From: Lachnospiraceae bacterium
Lineage (GTDB): Bacteria > Bacillota > Clostridia > Lachnospirales > Lachnospiraceae
Direction: 5' to 3'
Length of the DNA stretch: 64,000 bases
NCBI GenBank assembly: GCA_017540605.1
Contig: JAFYAS010000005.1
Span: forward strand, 31,025 to 95,024
Positions within the stretch are counted from its first letter, which is position 1; every line of letters begins with the position of its first letter. This document shows positions 36,492 to 44,674 of the stretch, in pieces. Position numbers and translations under genes: made by a program. Below the pieces are notes generated by a model. The model worked only from the letters and a program-made list of their open reading frames with translations, was not told where the DNA came from and ran no database searches.

Positions 36492-38294
36492 CTATGCAGA
36501 TGCTCTTCCCCTGAATGTAAATCCAAGCATAGTCATATCATCAAATTGAGGTTCCTCACCTGCGAATTCATCCACAGCCTTGGTCATCCCAAGTATCTGC
36601 TCCTCACATGATTCCTCTTTATGCGAATTCAGGAATTCAAGCATCCTGTCGGTTCCGAATCTCTCTTCATCCGGACGCTTTGCCTCATTGACACCGTCAG
36701 TATAAAGGAAAATACGGTCGCCAACTCCAAGATCATATTCGATCTCAGGGAATTCAAGTCCCGGTATAAATGCAAGAGGAGGACCATGGGGAGTCTTCTC
36801 AATGGTATATTCCTCGCCGGCCTTCATGATAGCAGGATAATCATGACCTGCATTACATACCTTCATATGTCCGGTATTCAAATCAATGATACCGAGCCAA
36901 ACAGTAACAAAAAGTCCTGCATCATTCTTCTCAGCAAGTCTCTTGTCCACATATGCCAGTATCTCCGCGGGCGACAAGCCTGTCTGAGAATAGGTCTTTA
37001 TAAGGGTCTTTGATATAGCCATAAAGAATGCTGCTCCTACACCCTTGTCAGATACGTCAGCTATAAGAATAGCCAAATGATCATCATCTACCATAAAGAA
37101 ATCGTAAAAGTCTCCACCGACCTCCCTTGCGGGACGCATCTGAGCATAAAGGTCGTACTCTTTCTTATCGGTAAAGTTGGGAGAAAGCTTCTCAAGCATA
37201 CCCTGCTGAATAGAGGTTGCGATCTCGATCTCCGCTCCGACTCTCTCTCTTTCAGCGGTGACAGACTGAAGATTCTCCATGTAGTCAACAATGCTCTCCT
37301 GCATATAGTTGAACTCATGGTACATGTCCTCGATCTCATCACCGGTCTTTATATCCAGAGAAACTATATTCTCTTTGTCAAAGCCTGTCTCTTTGGTTCC
37401 GAACCTCTCAGCAGCATCGGTAAGCTCTTTTATTGGTGAAATAACAGTCTTAAAGAGGAATCTACTGTATATTACCCTTGCAATGATCAAAGAAACCAAT
37501 AAAACTATAGCCATCATCGAGAAGAACCATATTCTCTTTTTCATGATCCAGGTCATATCCAGATCAACAAATACTATTGCCACGGTATTTCCCGCTGAAT
37601 CATATACAGGTTCTCCACCGGTACAAAGCCATCCCCAATCATCAAAGGTGATAGTGGGCTTTACATGACCGTTTTTGTTTAACTTTCCAAAGGCATCGGG
37701 AATACTGTCCTCAAAACCTAAACCATAGAATCTGGCGTCAGGCTCAGCAAGAAAATATGCCTTATCATTCTCGATCACCTCTATATAGAGATAAGCGACA
37801 TCCATTCTCTTTCTGACATCAGCCATCATCTTATAGAGTTCTTCATATCGCTCAGCCAGTCCGCGCTCTTTAAGATATTCAACGATCTCCAACTGATATT
37901 CGTTGGAAGCATTCTCGTACATCTTTCTGTAATCGTTCTCATGAATGAGAACTGCAAGCTCAGCAAGAAGATCACCATCAGCAAGCTCAGATACCGTTGT
38001 TGCCACCTGGGTTAGCTTGTCCTTGTAGATTTTGTCAATATCCTTACTATAGGTATAGATACTACCTGCAAGGAAAAGAACAGCGATGATGATCAGGGAA
38101 TTGGTCATGATCTTGATAAGCCTTTTCCCAAGCCTTGATTTTTCCTTTACTTTTATTTTTTTTTCTTTTTTGACTTCAATGACCTTGGCTTCCGGTTCAC
38201 CTTCGCCCATGGGAAGACTCTTTTCTTCGGTTGTTTCCTGAAAACTAAGTACTACCTCTTCCTCGATCACGTCATCAACCTTTATATTACTCAT
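36492..38294 (-). CDS. RsbU/SpoIIE-type PP2C phosphatase with sensor and HAMP domains
   Basis: 600 aa. A cytoplasmic acidic N-terminus (about 1-60) is followed by a membrane helix (about 65-85), a Cache-like extracellular sensor (about 90-250), a second helix (about 262-285), a HAMP region (about 286-345) and a PPM/SpoIIE phosphatase domain from about 370 to the end. Catalytic motifs are present: REVGGDFYDFF, LIADVSDKGVGAAFFMA, GLFVTVWLGIID, CNAGHDYPAI, FLYTDGVNEA and DDMTML, with the metal-binding Asp residues. Such enzymes dephosphorylate STAS-domain antagonists. A STAS protein (50580) and an RsbW-like kinase (42237) are encoded close by, so the substrate is probably that STAS protein. The start codon overlaps the stop of the MFS fusion gene by 4 bp, so the two are translationally coupled. 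Confidence 0.92.
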   Translation of the reverse strand: MSNIKVDDVIEEEVVLSFQETTEEKSLPMGEGEPEAKVIEVKKEKKIKVKEKSRLGKRLIKIMTNSLIIIAVLFLAGSIYTYSKDIDKIYKDKLTQVATTVSELADGDLLAELAVLIHENDYRKMYENASNEYQLEIVEYLKERGLAERYEELYKMMADVRKRMDVAYLYIEVIENDKAYFLAEPDARFYGLGFEDSIPDAFGKLNKNGHVKPTITFDDWGWLCTGGEPVYDSAGNTVAIVFVDLDMTWIMKKRIWFFSMMAIVLLVSLIIARVIYSRFLFKTVISPIKELTDAAERFGTKETGFDKENIVSLDIKTGDEIEDMYHEFNYMQESIVDYMENLQSVTAERERVGAEIEIATSIQQGMLEKLSPNFTDKKEYDLYAQMRPAREVGGDFYDFFMVDDDHLAILIADVSDKGVGAAFFMAISKTLIKTYSQTGLSPAEILAYVDKRLAEKNDAGLFVTVWLGIIDLNTGHMKVCNAGHDYPAIMKAGEEYTIEKTPHGPPLAFIPGLEFPEIEYDLGVGDRIFLYTDGVNEAKRPDEERFGTDRMLEFLNSHKEESCEEQILGMTKAVDEFAGEEPQFDDMTMLGFTFRGRASA

Positions 38295-41281
38295 ACACCA
38301 CTTTCCTCCACATTGACCTTCTTAGTTTTTTTCCTGTCAAAGATACCAAATACAAGGAATATGATTGAAAGCAGGATAAGCATTCCTGCTACAACAGTCA
38401 GACCACTCTTTACACCTAGGATCAATACATAAGAAAAGACAAATGAACCGATTGATGAAGCGACGTTCTCGAAAATGCTGTAGATACCAAATGCTCTGTC
38501 GTAGCCATATTCCACAACTTCATCAAGCTCCGTAAAGTAACCCGTCATAAGAGGATTGCCAAAACCATCTGAGATACCTACAAGGGCTAGGGATATAAGA
38601 AGTCCGGGAATATTTTGGAACACTATGACCACTACAAATGCAAGGGCATATATAATGGATGATATAGCAAGTCCAAGTCTCTTCTTCTTTGAGAAGGCTT
38701 TTGTAAGTACACCTCCAAAAAGCACTACGAATAATCCGTCTATCAGATATGAATAACCGATATAGGTCTCTGTAAGTCCCCACTCTTCTCCGATAATGGG
38801 ATACATATAATTGAGGTAATAAGCGACTATAGACGCAGGTATCAGCATCATGAAAATGAATATGATCATATTGGGATTGAAGATTAGCTTTAAAGGTGAC
38901 ATCTTAGAACCTTCGCCTTCCTCTTCCTCAATATCATCAGTACTCAAGTTTGCAAGATACTTGGCTGTCACAAATACGAGTATGAAACCAAGAGCAGCTG
39001 AGATCAGGAAAAGCACGGGGAAGTTAACCCATTGAATGAGGAAACCTCCAAAAAGCACACCGCAGTTGGTTCCTGAAAATCCTGCCGCAGAATAATAAGC
39101 AAAACCTGTATCTCTCTGATCCTCGGGAAGATCCGTGATCAGTACATTTATCATAATGACAAGCATACCCCAGCCTGCGCCAAGGAAAATGGCACTTAGG
39201 GCAACAACCCAGATATTGGGAATGGCACGAAGGGCAATACCTATCACCATAAAGATAGAACTAAGTACCGCAGTCTTTCTTCCACCAAGCTTCTTTATCA
39301 CCCTGTTTCCAAATGCGGAACAGATAGCTCCGGCAATAACCTCAACCGAAATAGGTATAGCAGAAAGAACCTCAGGGGAAAGTCCAAAGGTCACTCCCTT
39401 TCCGGCTATCCTCATGGCATAGATCGGAACCAGGGCTGCAGTCAGGTTGATGATGAAGCTTACAAGGAATGTAATGAAGCGGAGAAGTCCTGCAGGAACA
39501 GTCTTTTTCTTACTCTTGTTCTCTGAGGTATTTTCTTCATATTGACGCTTAGCCGCAACATAATAGAATATCTCGATGACGAACATGATCACGACGATCG
39601 TCATAGCAAATATATTGATGATCAGAGTACGCAAAATATCCTGAGTCTCAGACACAAAGCCCTCAAGATCCTTACCAACCTCTATGAGACCTACGGCATT
39701 GCCGTCATCATCATACATGGGGGCAAGAACATAAATATAGCTTCCGGAGCTATTTATCTCGGAGCAAGTCATATTCTTTCCTTCCTCCAATACAGTCTGC
39801 TCATCCGAGCCCTCGTAGTCCCAATCATATGGATATACCACGCAGACACCCTCCAATGTATATGTAAGGGTAATGGTTCCATCGATCACTCTATAAAGGG
39901 AGCAATACATATCCTTGGCATCCTCTGTATCAGCCAAAAATACAGACTCAACAGCTTCCTTCACAGCCATATAATCATCGTTCATATAATCCGAAGGCTT
40001 TGTAAGATTCAAAAATGCATCCTTCGGTATTCTGTCAGCCGTAACAACTGCTGCAAGATTTTCTCTTGAGAAGACCTCATTCTGGAACTGGAGCTTAAAC
40101 TTTGGATAAACTGATCCAAGGAAAAGACCGGCCATACCGAACACTCCCACAGCAATAGCAATGATAATCCTCATATACATGCTGGCTTTTTTTACTAAGA
40201 ACACAATAAAAATAAATAGATTTAATAAAACGCCAAGAGCAAGAACTCCAAGCATGATCCACATTATGATCGTTATAAGCTTTATGTTATCCGAAAGTTC
40301 AAATTCATAAAAGCAATCATAACTTCCATCATCATTCCATGTCAAAACTGAATATGAGGTTGCTGATACAGGGGAATACTGGGCAAATATACTGTTGGAT
40401 ATCTCGTCGACACCACCCAAATCCGGATCCTCTGCCACGAATACACTCTCCTCATAGGTTTCTGTATCCATCACAAGGATATTCCTGAGTCCTATATCAT
40501 TGGAGTAAAGCTTGCCGTTACCAAAACTTACATTTCTAATGATACTTCCGTCTACATCATCACTATCATATAAGAGCTCGTCATTCACACCATCAACATA
40601 CTTGTAGATCATACCATTGTAGGTTGAATAATAAAGCTCTTCCTTTTCCCTGTCGAAAGTTGCGGAAAGCACCGTGTTCTCAACATAGGGGAAATTAAAG
40701 CTAATAGCCTTTGCATTTGCCTCATCAGATACATAGATGGAATCATTGACCTTTCTGATATAATATACAGAATTGGATGATCCTGTCATGCCAACCACTG
40801 AAGCGCGGAATCTGTCCTCCTCAAAATTTCTCGAATCCCTGTAGTTCCAGTTCTTCAAGGTGGAAATGTACTTTCCCTCAGGAGAGAACTTCACTATTCT
40901 CTCAGATCCCTTTCTTACGCCTTGATAAGCTCTGACATCAAGAATATATATACTTCCCTCGTCATCCACACATATACTGTTGGCATCAGAGAATGTCTTA
41001 TCTGATGCCTGCTGCTGCCAAAGAAGCTTACCCTCGCCAGAAACCTTTAAAAGCCTCTTACTGGCGCTATCTACGATAATCAGGTTCCCGTCCTTATCAG
41101 TTGCAGAGCATATAACACTCTCCAAAGCAAAAGGCTTAAATGGATCCACAAAGATCCAAGCTCTGAAAAAAAACACATAAACCAAAGAAATGATCAGCAA
41201 TAAACTACTGATCACTATCCATGTTTTTTTCCTTTTCATGACCCTGTCTGCCACGGCTTTAGTTAAATCTTTCTCCTGCAT
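38291..41281 (-). CDS. Beta-propeller and Cache sensor fused to an MFS transporter-like domain
   Basis: 996 aa. Residues about 19-40 are a membrane helix; about 48-330 form an extracytoplasmic NHL-like beta-propeller (ATDKDGNLIIVDSASKRLLKVSGEGKLLW, split in repeats; SICVDDEGSIYILD). Two or three helices lie at about 335-405, then a Cache-like sensor at about 405-550 (DMYCSLYRVIDG, YIYVLAPMYDDDGNAVGLIEVG), a helix, and a 12-helix MFS domain from about 600 to 985 (GNRVIKKLGGRKTAVLSS resembles the MFS loop 2-3 motif). This combination is unlike an ordinary transporter and suggests a sensor or receptor. Its overlap with the phosphatase gene supports signalling. Start ATG 41281 lies inside the previous gene; GGAG is about 10 bp upstream. 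Confidence 0.85.
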   Translation of the reverse strand: MQEKDLTKAVADRVMKRKKTWIVISSLLLIISLVYVFFFRAWIFVDPFKPFALESVICSATDKDGNLIIVDSASKRLLKVSGEGKLLWQQQASDKTFSDANSICVDDEGSIYILDVRAYQGVRKGSERIVKFSPEGKYISTLKNWNYRDSRNFEEDRFRASVVGMTGSSNSVYYIRKVNDSIYVSDEANAKAISFNFPYVENTVLSATFDREKEELYYSTYNGMIYKYVDGVNDELLYDSDDVDGSIIRNVSFGNGKLYSNDIGLRNILVMDTETYEESVFVAEDPDLGGVDEISNSIFAQYSPVSATSYSVLTWNDDGSYDCFYEFELSDNIKLITIIMWIMLGVLALGVLLNLFIFIVFLVKKASMYMRIIIAIAVGVFGMAGLFLGSVYPKFKLQFQNEVFSRENLAAVVTADRIPKDAFLNLTKPSDYMNDDYMAVKEAVESVFLADTEDAKDMYCSLYRVIDGTITLTYTLEGVCVVYPYDWDYEGSDEQTVLEEGKNMTCSEINSSGSYIYVLAPMYDDDGNAVGLIEVGKDLEGFVSETQDILRTLIINIFAMTIVVIMFVIEIFYYVAAKRQYEENTSENKSKKKTVPAGLLRFITFLVSFIINLTAALVPIYAMRIAGKGVTFGLSPEVLSAIPISVEVIAGAICSAFGNRVIKKLGGRKTAVLSSIFMVIGIALRAIPNIWVVALSAIFLGAGWGMLVIMINVLITDLPEDQRDTGFAYYSAAGFSGTNCGVLFGGFLIQWVNFPVLFLISAALGFILVFVTAKYLANLSTDDIEEEEGEGSKMSPLKLIFNPNMIIFIFMMLIPASIVAYYLNYMYPIIGEEWGLTETYIGYSYLIDGLFVVLFGGVLTKAFSKKKRLGLAISSIIYALAFVVVIVFQNIPGLLISLALVGISDGFGNPLMTGYFTELDEVVEYGYDRAFGIYSIFENVASSIGSFVFSYVLILGVKSGLTVVAGMLILLSIIFLVFGIFDRKKTKKVNVEESGV

Positions 41282-42240
41282 CTATCCTGTTCTCCGTTAT
41301 TTTTTTCTCTTAGTGTCAATCTTGAAAGAAGTGAATACTCCTCACAGAGATTCATCTTGTATTTTCTAAGGCCTTCTATTCCACAATCCTCGGAGTAGTT
41401 GATGATATCAACACCCTTAAAGAATCTCTCATAAGTCTCACGAAGCAGATATTCATTGATACCCTTCATGCGATTCTTTGCATGTTTAAACTGGTACACC
41501 CCCTGCTCGTTATGCCTTGTTGCGATACAAAAACCGGCAAGCTCTCCGTCCACTCGTACCTTGATGCCTCTTGTACGAAGCTTGTCAAAGGAATCAAGAA
41601 CTCTTCCGGTCACATCAAGAAGACAACCGAACTGACACTCCTCGCAGTCCTTCTCACCGCACCAGACCTTTTTCATAAAAGCGTTGATCTCTTCCTTATC
41701 ATCTGCAGTGATCTCCGATACCTCGGAATTAAACTTCCTTAAAAAATATCTGTATCTGTATCGGTCATCCTGCTTGTTCATTCCCTTTTCAAATGCATCG
41801 GCAGTATAAATGTATTCCTGATATTCCCGAAGATCCTCTACTTCAAAACCCGCCTCTGCTTCATAGAAGGGAAGCATCCAGGGAACCACATCCATAATAA
41901 TAAGAGGAACACCTATAGCCTCAAAGTCATTCTTTAAAATAGTGAATACCTTCTTAAAAGCAGCACTTTCATAATGACCGATAAAAGGTGTTCCCACAAG
42001 AATCCCTTCATTGGATTCATAACATATCTCGATGATGATATCATCTTCTATCTTAAAATATACGGGAAGGGTATCTCCCCAAGCTATCAGGTTCAAAAAG
42101 GCAGTGGCTGCTGACCAAGGATGATTCATCCGATCATAAAATGGTATGAACAATTCCTGATCCTCAGGAACTACCTTCCTGTATCCCAATTCATATATCT
42201 TATCAAGCATAGCCTGATCTATTGGTGTAATGCTTCTCAT
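41263..42240 (-). CDS. DUF2156 (phosphatidylglycerol lysyltransferase C-terminal-like) protein
   Basis: 325 aa, soluble. The layout is that of DUF2156/LPG_synthase_C proteins, which have a double GNAT-like fold: 'FSAATAFLNLIAWGD'-type entry (here WSAATAFLNLIAWGD at about 42-56), DRYRYRYFLRKFNSEV at about 158-173, a middle Cys pair cluster (CGEKDCEECQFGC at about 194-206), VDGELAGFCIA, and HAKNRMKGINEYLLRE, with YSEDCGIEGLRKYKMNL near the end. Family members use aminoacyl-tRNA or acyl donors; here neither donor nor acceptor is known, and no MprF flippase part is present. Overlaps the genes on both sides. The same neighbour set (phosphatase, MFS fusion, kinase) suggests a role in the signalling module or envelope modification. 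Confidence 0.8.
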   Translation of the reverse strand: MRSITPIDQAMLDKIYELGYRKVVPEDQELFIPFYDRMNHPWSAATAFLNLIAWGDTLPVYFKIEDDIIIEICYESNEGILVGTPFIGHYESAAFKKVFTILKNDFEAIGVPLIIMDVVPWMLPFYEAEAGFEVEDLREYQEYIYTADAFEKGMNKQDDRYRYRYFLRKFNSEVSEITADDKEEINAFMKKVWCGEKDCEECQFGCLLDVTGRVLDSFDKLRTRGIKVRVDGELAGFCIATRHNEQGVYQFKHAKNRMKGINEYLLRETYERFFKGVDIINYSEDCGIEGLRKYKMNLCEEYSLLSRLTLREKNNGEQDRCRRKI

Positions 42241-42878
42241 GATTTAAGCCTCTTCTTTATCGTAAGGATATTCTTTCCATTCTCATAAGAATATTTAACG
42301 TCATCCATGGTCTGTTTTACAAGATAGATGCCAAAACCACCCTCCTGCTCGATAAATGTCTTGCCGGAAGTATCAACATCATCATAAGCCAATGGATCAA
42401 ACGGTGTTCCCGAATCCATGAACTGTATTGAAATACTCAAGGGATCTTCATTCACTTCACACAAAACCTCAGCCTTTCCGATATCAGGCCTATAGGCATA
42501 GGAAATGATATTCACGATGATCTCCTCAACGCAAAGTCTGATCTGTCCAAGGATGTGCTTATCACAACCATAGGAAAGAAGCTTCTCCCTTATAAAATCC
42601 TGTACTACATCCACTGCCCTGTCCATAGCATCAATGGTCAACGAATTGCCATCCTCACTTATGGTATATTCAGGTCCGTCGTAAATATCAAAGCTGTCGT
42701 CGAGTATATTGCTCCACGAATCTCCACCTAAGGAAAAGCTCTCAAATTCTTCTTCAGAATCCCCACCTAAGCTAAAGCTCTCAACATCATCCTCAGAATC
42801 TCCGCCTAAGCTAAAGCTCTCGACCTGTTCTTCATCAGGCTCACCGATATGAAATTCTTCAAACTTGTCTTCCTTCAT
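42237..42878 (-). CDS. RsbW-like anti-sigma/switch kinase with N-terminal 13-residue repeats
   Basis: 213 aa, GGAGG 6 bp before the ATG. The C-terminal part (about residues 75-213) is a GHKL HATPase_c_2 domain: N box CVEEIIVNIISYAY, G1 region FMDSGTPFDPLAYDD, G2 region EGGFGIYLVKQTMDDV. This is the type that phosphorylates STAS antagonists and binds a partner, in the classic case a sigma factor. The first 60 residues are an extra: three tandem copies of ESFSLGGDS plus four residues (20-58). No sigma factor is encoded in the window. The stop overlaps the start of the DUF2156 gene by 4 bp. Expected partners: STAS (50580) and phosphatase (36492). Confidence 0.88.
   Translation of the reverse strand: MKEDKFEEFHIGEPDEEQVESFSLGGDSEDDVESFSLGGDSEEEFESFSLGGDSWSNILDDSFDIYDGPEYTISEDGNSLTIDAMDRAVDVVQDFIREKLLSYGCDKHILGQIRLCVEEIIVNIISYAYRPDIGKAEVLCEVNEDPLSISIQFMDSGTPFDPLAYDDVDTSGKTFIEQEGGFGIYLVKQTMDDVKYSYENGKNILTIKKRLKS
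42705..42821 (-). repeat. Three tandem 39-bp coding repeats in the RsbW-like gene
   Basis: Three adjacent 39-bp units each encode ESFSLGGDS followed by four mostly acidic residues. The units are similar but not identical at the DNA level, so the expansion is not brand new. Confidence 0.85.
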
Positions 42879-42892
42879 AAACCCTCCGAAGT

Positions 42893-43702
42893 CTATTCTT
42901 CATCTTCTGTGATTCCATTCTCGGAATCGTATCCCTCTGACTCTTCATCGTATCCGTCAGATTCATCTTTTCTTTCACTCTCGGAGAATGATTCCATTCT
43001 CCTTTGGGCTCTTTCAAGTGCCTTCCTTGCAGCGGCTTCCTTCTTTGCCGCCTTCTCGTCAGCGCGTCTTTTGGCTTCCTGTTTTTTAGAAAGCTTTTTT
43101 TCCTTCTTTTCATTCTCCTTCTGATCCTTGATCTCGGAAAACTCGTTATTACCTTCCTTTAAAACATTCTTGCCCTTTATACGGTTCTTGATGTAGAAGA
43201 TATACGCATGAAGCACATCATGTACGCTGTATTTTGAAAGTCTTCTCTTGATGGTATCAGGTAATGCTTTATCAAACTTCTTTAAAGCTGAATTGATAGC
43301 CAGTGAAGAAAACAGTGCTTTTGGCGTATATACAGCAAGTTCAAGCTCTCCTTCGTCATTCTCATAAAAAATGATGACTACCGGATAATAGACATGAGCC
43401 CTGATGATACATGCGGCTGAATCCTCTATACTCTTCATATGAATGCCACGGCCGATATTCTTCATGGCCTGCTCTGCCTTGTAAATAGCCTTTGTAGCAT
43501 TATATTCCGTATCATAGAAGAAGTCTCTCTCCTTGATACCGTAAAGTCTGATCTTGGACTCTCCGTCTGCCGCTCCCCAAAGCTCTATCCTTCTTGCATC
43601 TACTGCTATATATTTGCCATCCTCATCTATCTCCATGTGGTTTAAGAAGATTTTTTTTACTTCTTCTGCCACGGGATTCTCCCGGCGGTTAAAACCAAAC
43701 AT
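42893..43702 (-). CDS. Uncharacterised soluble protein with a charged helical tail
   Basis: 269 aa, GAGGTAGGA before the ATG. Residues about 1-175 form a compact alpha/beta region (AVDARRIELWGAADGESKIRL; VVIIFYENDEGELELAVYTPKAL; HDVLHAYIFYIKNRIKG). Residues 190-235 are Lys/Glu/Ala-rich and probably coiled coil. The C-terminus is very acidic (GYDEESEGYDSENG), in the style of the acidic tail of the VirB4 protein. No signal peptide or membrane helix. Lies 14 bp before the RsbW-like gene in the same operon. I do not recognise a family. Confidence 0.75.
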   Translation of the reverse strand: MFGFNRRENPVAEEVKKIFLNHMEIDEDGKYIAVDARRIELWGAADGESKIRLYGIKERDFFYDTEYNATKAIYKAEQAMKNIGRGIHMKSIEDSAACIIRAHVYYPVVIIFYENDEGELELAVYTPKALFSSLAINSALKKFDKALPDTIKRRLSKYSVHDVLHAYIFYIKNRIKGKNVLKEGNNEFSEIKDQKENEKKEKKLSKKQEAKRRADEKAAKKEAAARKALERAQRRMESFSESERKDESDGYDEESEGYDSENGITEDEE

Positions 43703-43720
43703 CTATCCTACCTCTTTACC

Positions 43721-44602
43721 TTACTTTTTCGGTGCCTCTCCTGTTGAGAGAATAACTACTCTTTCATCCTCTATATCAACATTCACATATTCGGTGACAC
43801 CTGCTCCCTCATTCTTCAGAGTTAATACAGTATGAAACTTGCCCTCTTCTGTAATCTCCTCCGCTGTGATCTCAGGTACCTCCTCAGTTGAAATGTTGTT
43901 TTCTTTAGCATCCTTGCCTTCATATTTTAATTTTTCTGCCTCTGCATAAGCTACAGGATCAAAGCCAGAATTGTAAGACACACTGTAAACCAACTGTCCC
44001 TTGTCATTTATGCCGGAATCAACACTTATGATACCGGAACCGGGCTCAATGGTCCATCCGTAGGTTTCCTTGGAAAAAATGATCATACCGACTCCGGTCT
44101 CTAAATCATTCTTAAGATAGTAAGGTGAATCAGTACCGGTGCCTCCGACACCACCACCATTATCAACCAAAACCGATCCGTCCGCTATACTGACATACAT
44201 ACCATCCGTAGCTTCAGCGACAGATACAGGGATTCTGGCCTCTATGGTCTTTATCTTCTCACCCTCGATCTCTCTTTCCTTGGAAAGAATAAGTAATGAA
44301 TACCCTACTGTCTTGGGACTTATGATAAATGAGTTTTTCTTTCCGCTATTGCCACCCTTTAAAGTAGCATCGAAAATCTCATTATTTTCCACTTCAATAT
44401 TCCAGGTAAGATCGGTGTTCGACTTACTCTCAATCTCTAAGATAATATTGCCATTCTCATTCTTAAATTGTCCGGGGTAATTGGTTCCCTCAAATATCTT
44501 GGTATATTCGCTCTTGCCGTTTCTTGATATAAGCACAATGATAATACCTATAACTATCACGGCGATTAAGCCCGCTATCAGAATGATCTTTTTCTTATCC
44601 AT
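43721..44602 (-). CDS. Membrane-anchored exported beta-rich protein
   Basis: 293 aa, GAGG 7 bp before the ATG. One N-terminal helix (KKIILIAGLIAVIVIGIIIV, about residues 3-24) and then an extracytoplasmic region with two beta-rich parts: about 40-130 (NIILEIESKSNTDLTWNIEV ... YSLLILSKER) and about 150-290, including a Gly-rich turn GGGVGGTGT. No lipobox. It may be a cell-surface partner of the giant protein encoded just upstream (72-bp gap with a hairpin). Family not recognised. Confidence 0.78.
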   Translation of the reverse strand: MDKKKIILIAGLIAVIVIGIIIVLISRNGKSEYTKIFEGTNYPGQFKNENGNIILEIESKSNTDLTWNIEVENNEIFDATLKGGNSGKKNSFIISPKTVGYSLLILSKEREIEGEKIKTIEARIPVSVAEATDGMYVSIADGSVLVDNGGGVGGTGTDSPYYLKNDLETGVGMIIFSKETYGWTIEPGSGIISVDSGINDKGQLVYSVSYNSGFDPVAYAEAEKLKYEGKDAKENNISTEEVPEITAEEITEEGKFHTVLTLKNEGAGVTEYVNVDIEDERVVILSTGEAPKK

Positions 44603-44626
44603 TTTTTATCCTCTTTCATAAACCTA

Positions 44627-44664
44627 AGCCGCCACCGAAAGGAAATACCCTTCGGTGGTAGCTT
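44627..44664 (-). other. Intercistronic stem-loop
   Basis: CCACCGAA (44632-44639) pairs with TTCGGTGG (44651-44658), with an outer AAGC/GCTT clamp. There is no T run, so it is not a standard terminator. It separates the giant exported-protein gene from the rest of its operon, as an RNA processing, stability or attenuation element. Confidence 0.6.
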
Positions 44665-44674
44665 ATAGATTATC

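Noticed and set aside
42705..42821. CRISPR-like array
   Set aside because: The 39-bp units are contiguous without spacers and lie in frame within a coding sequence.
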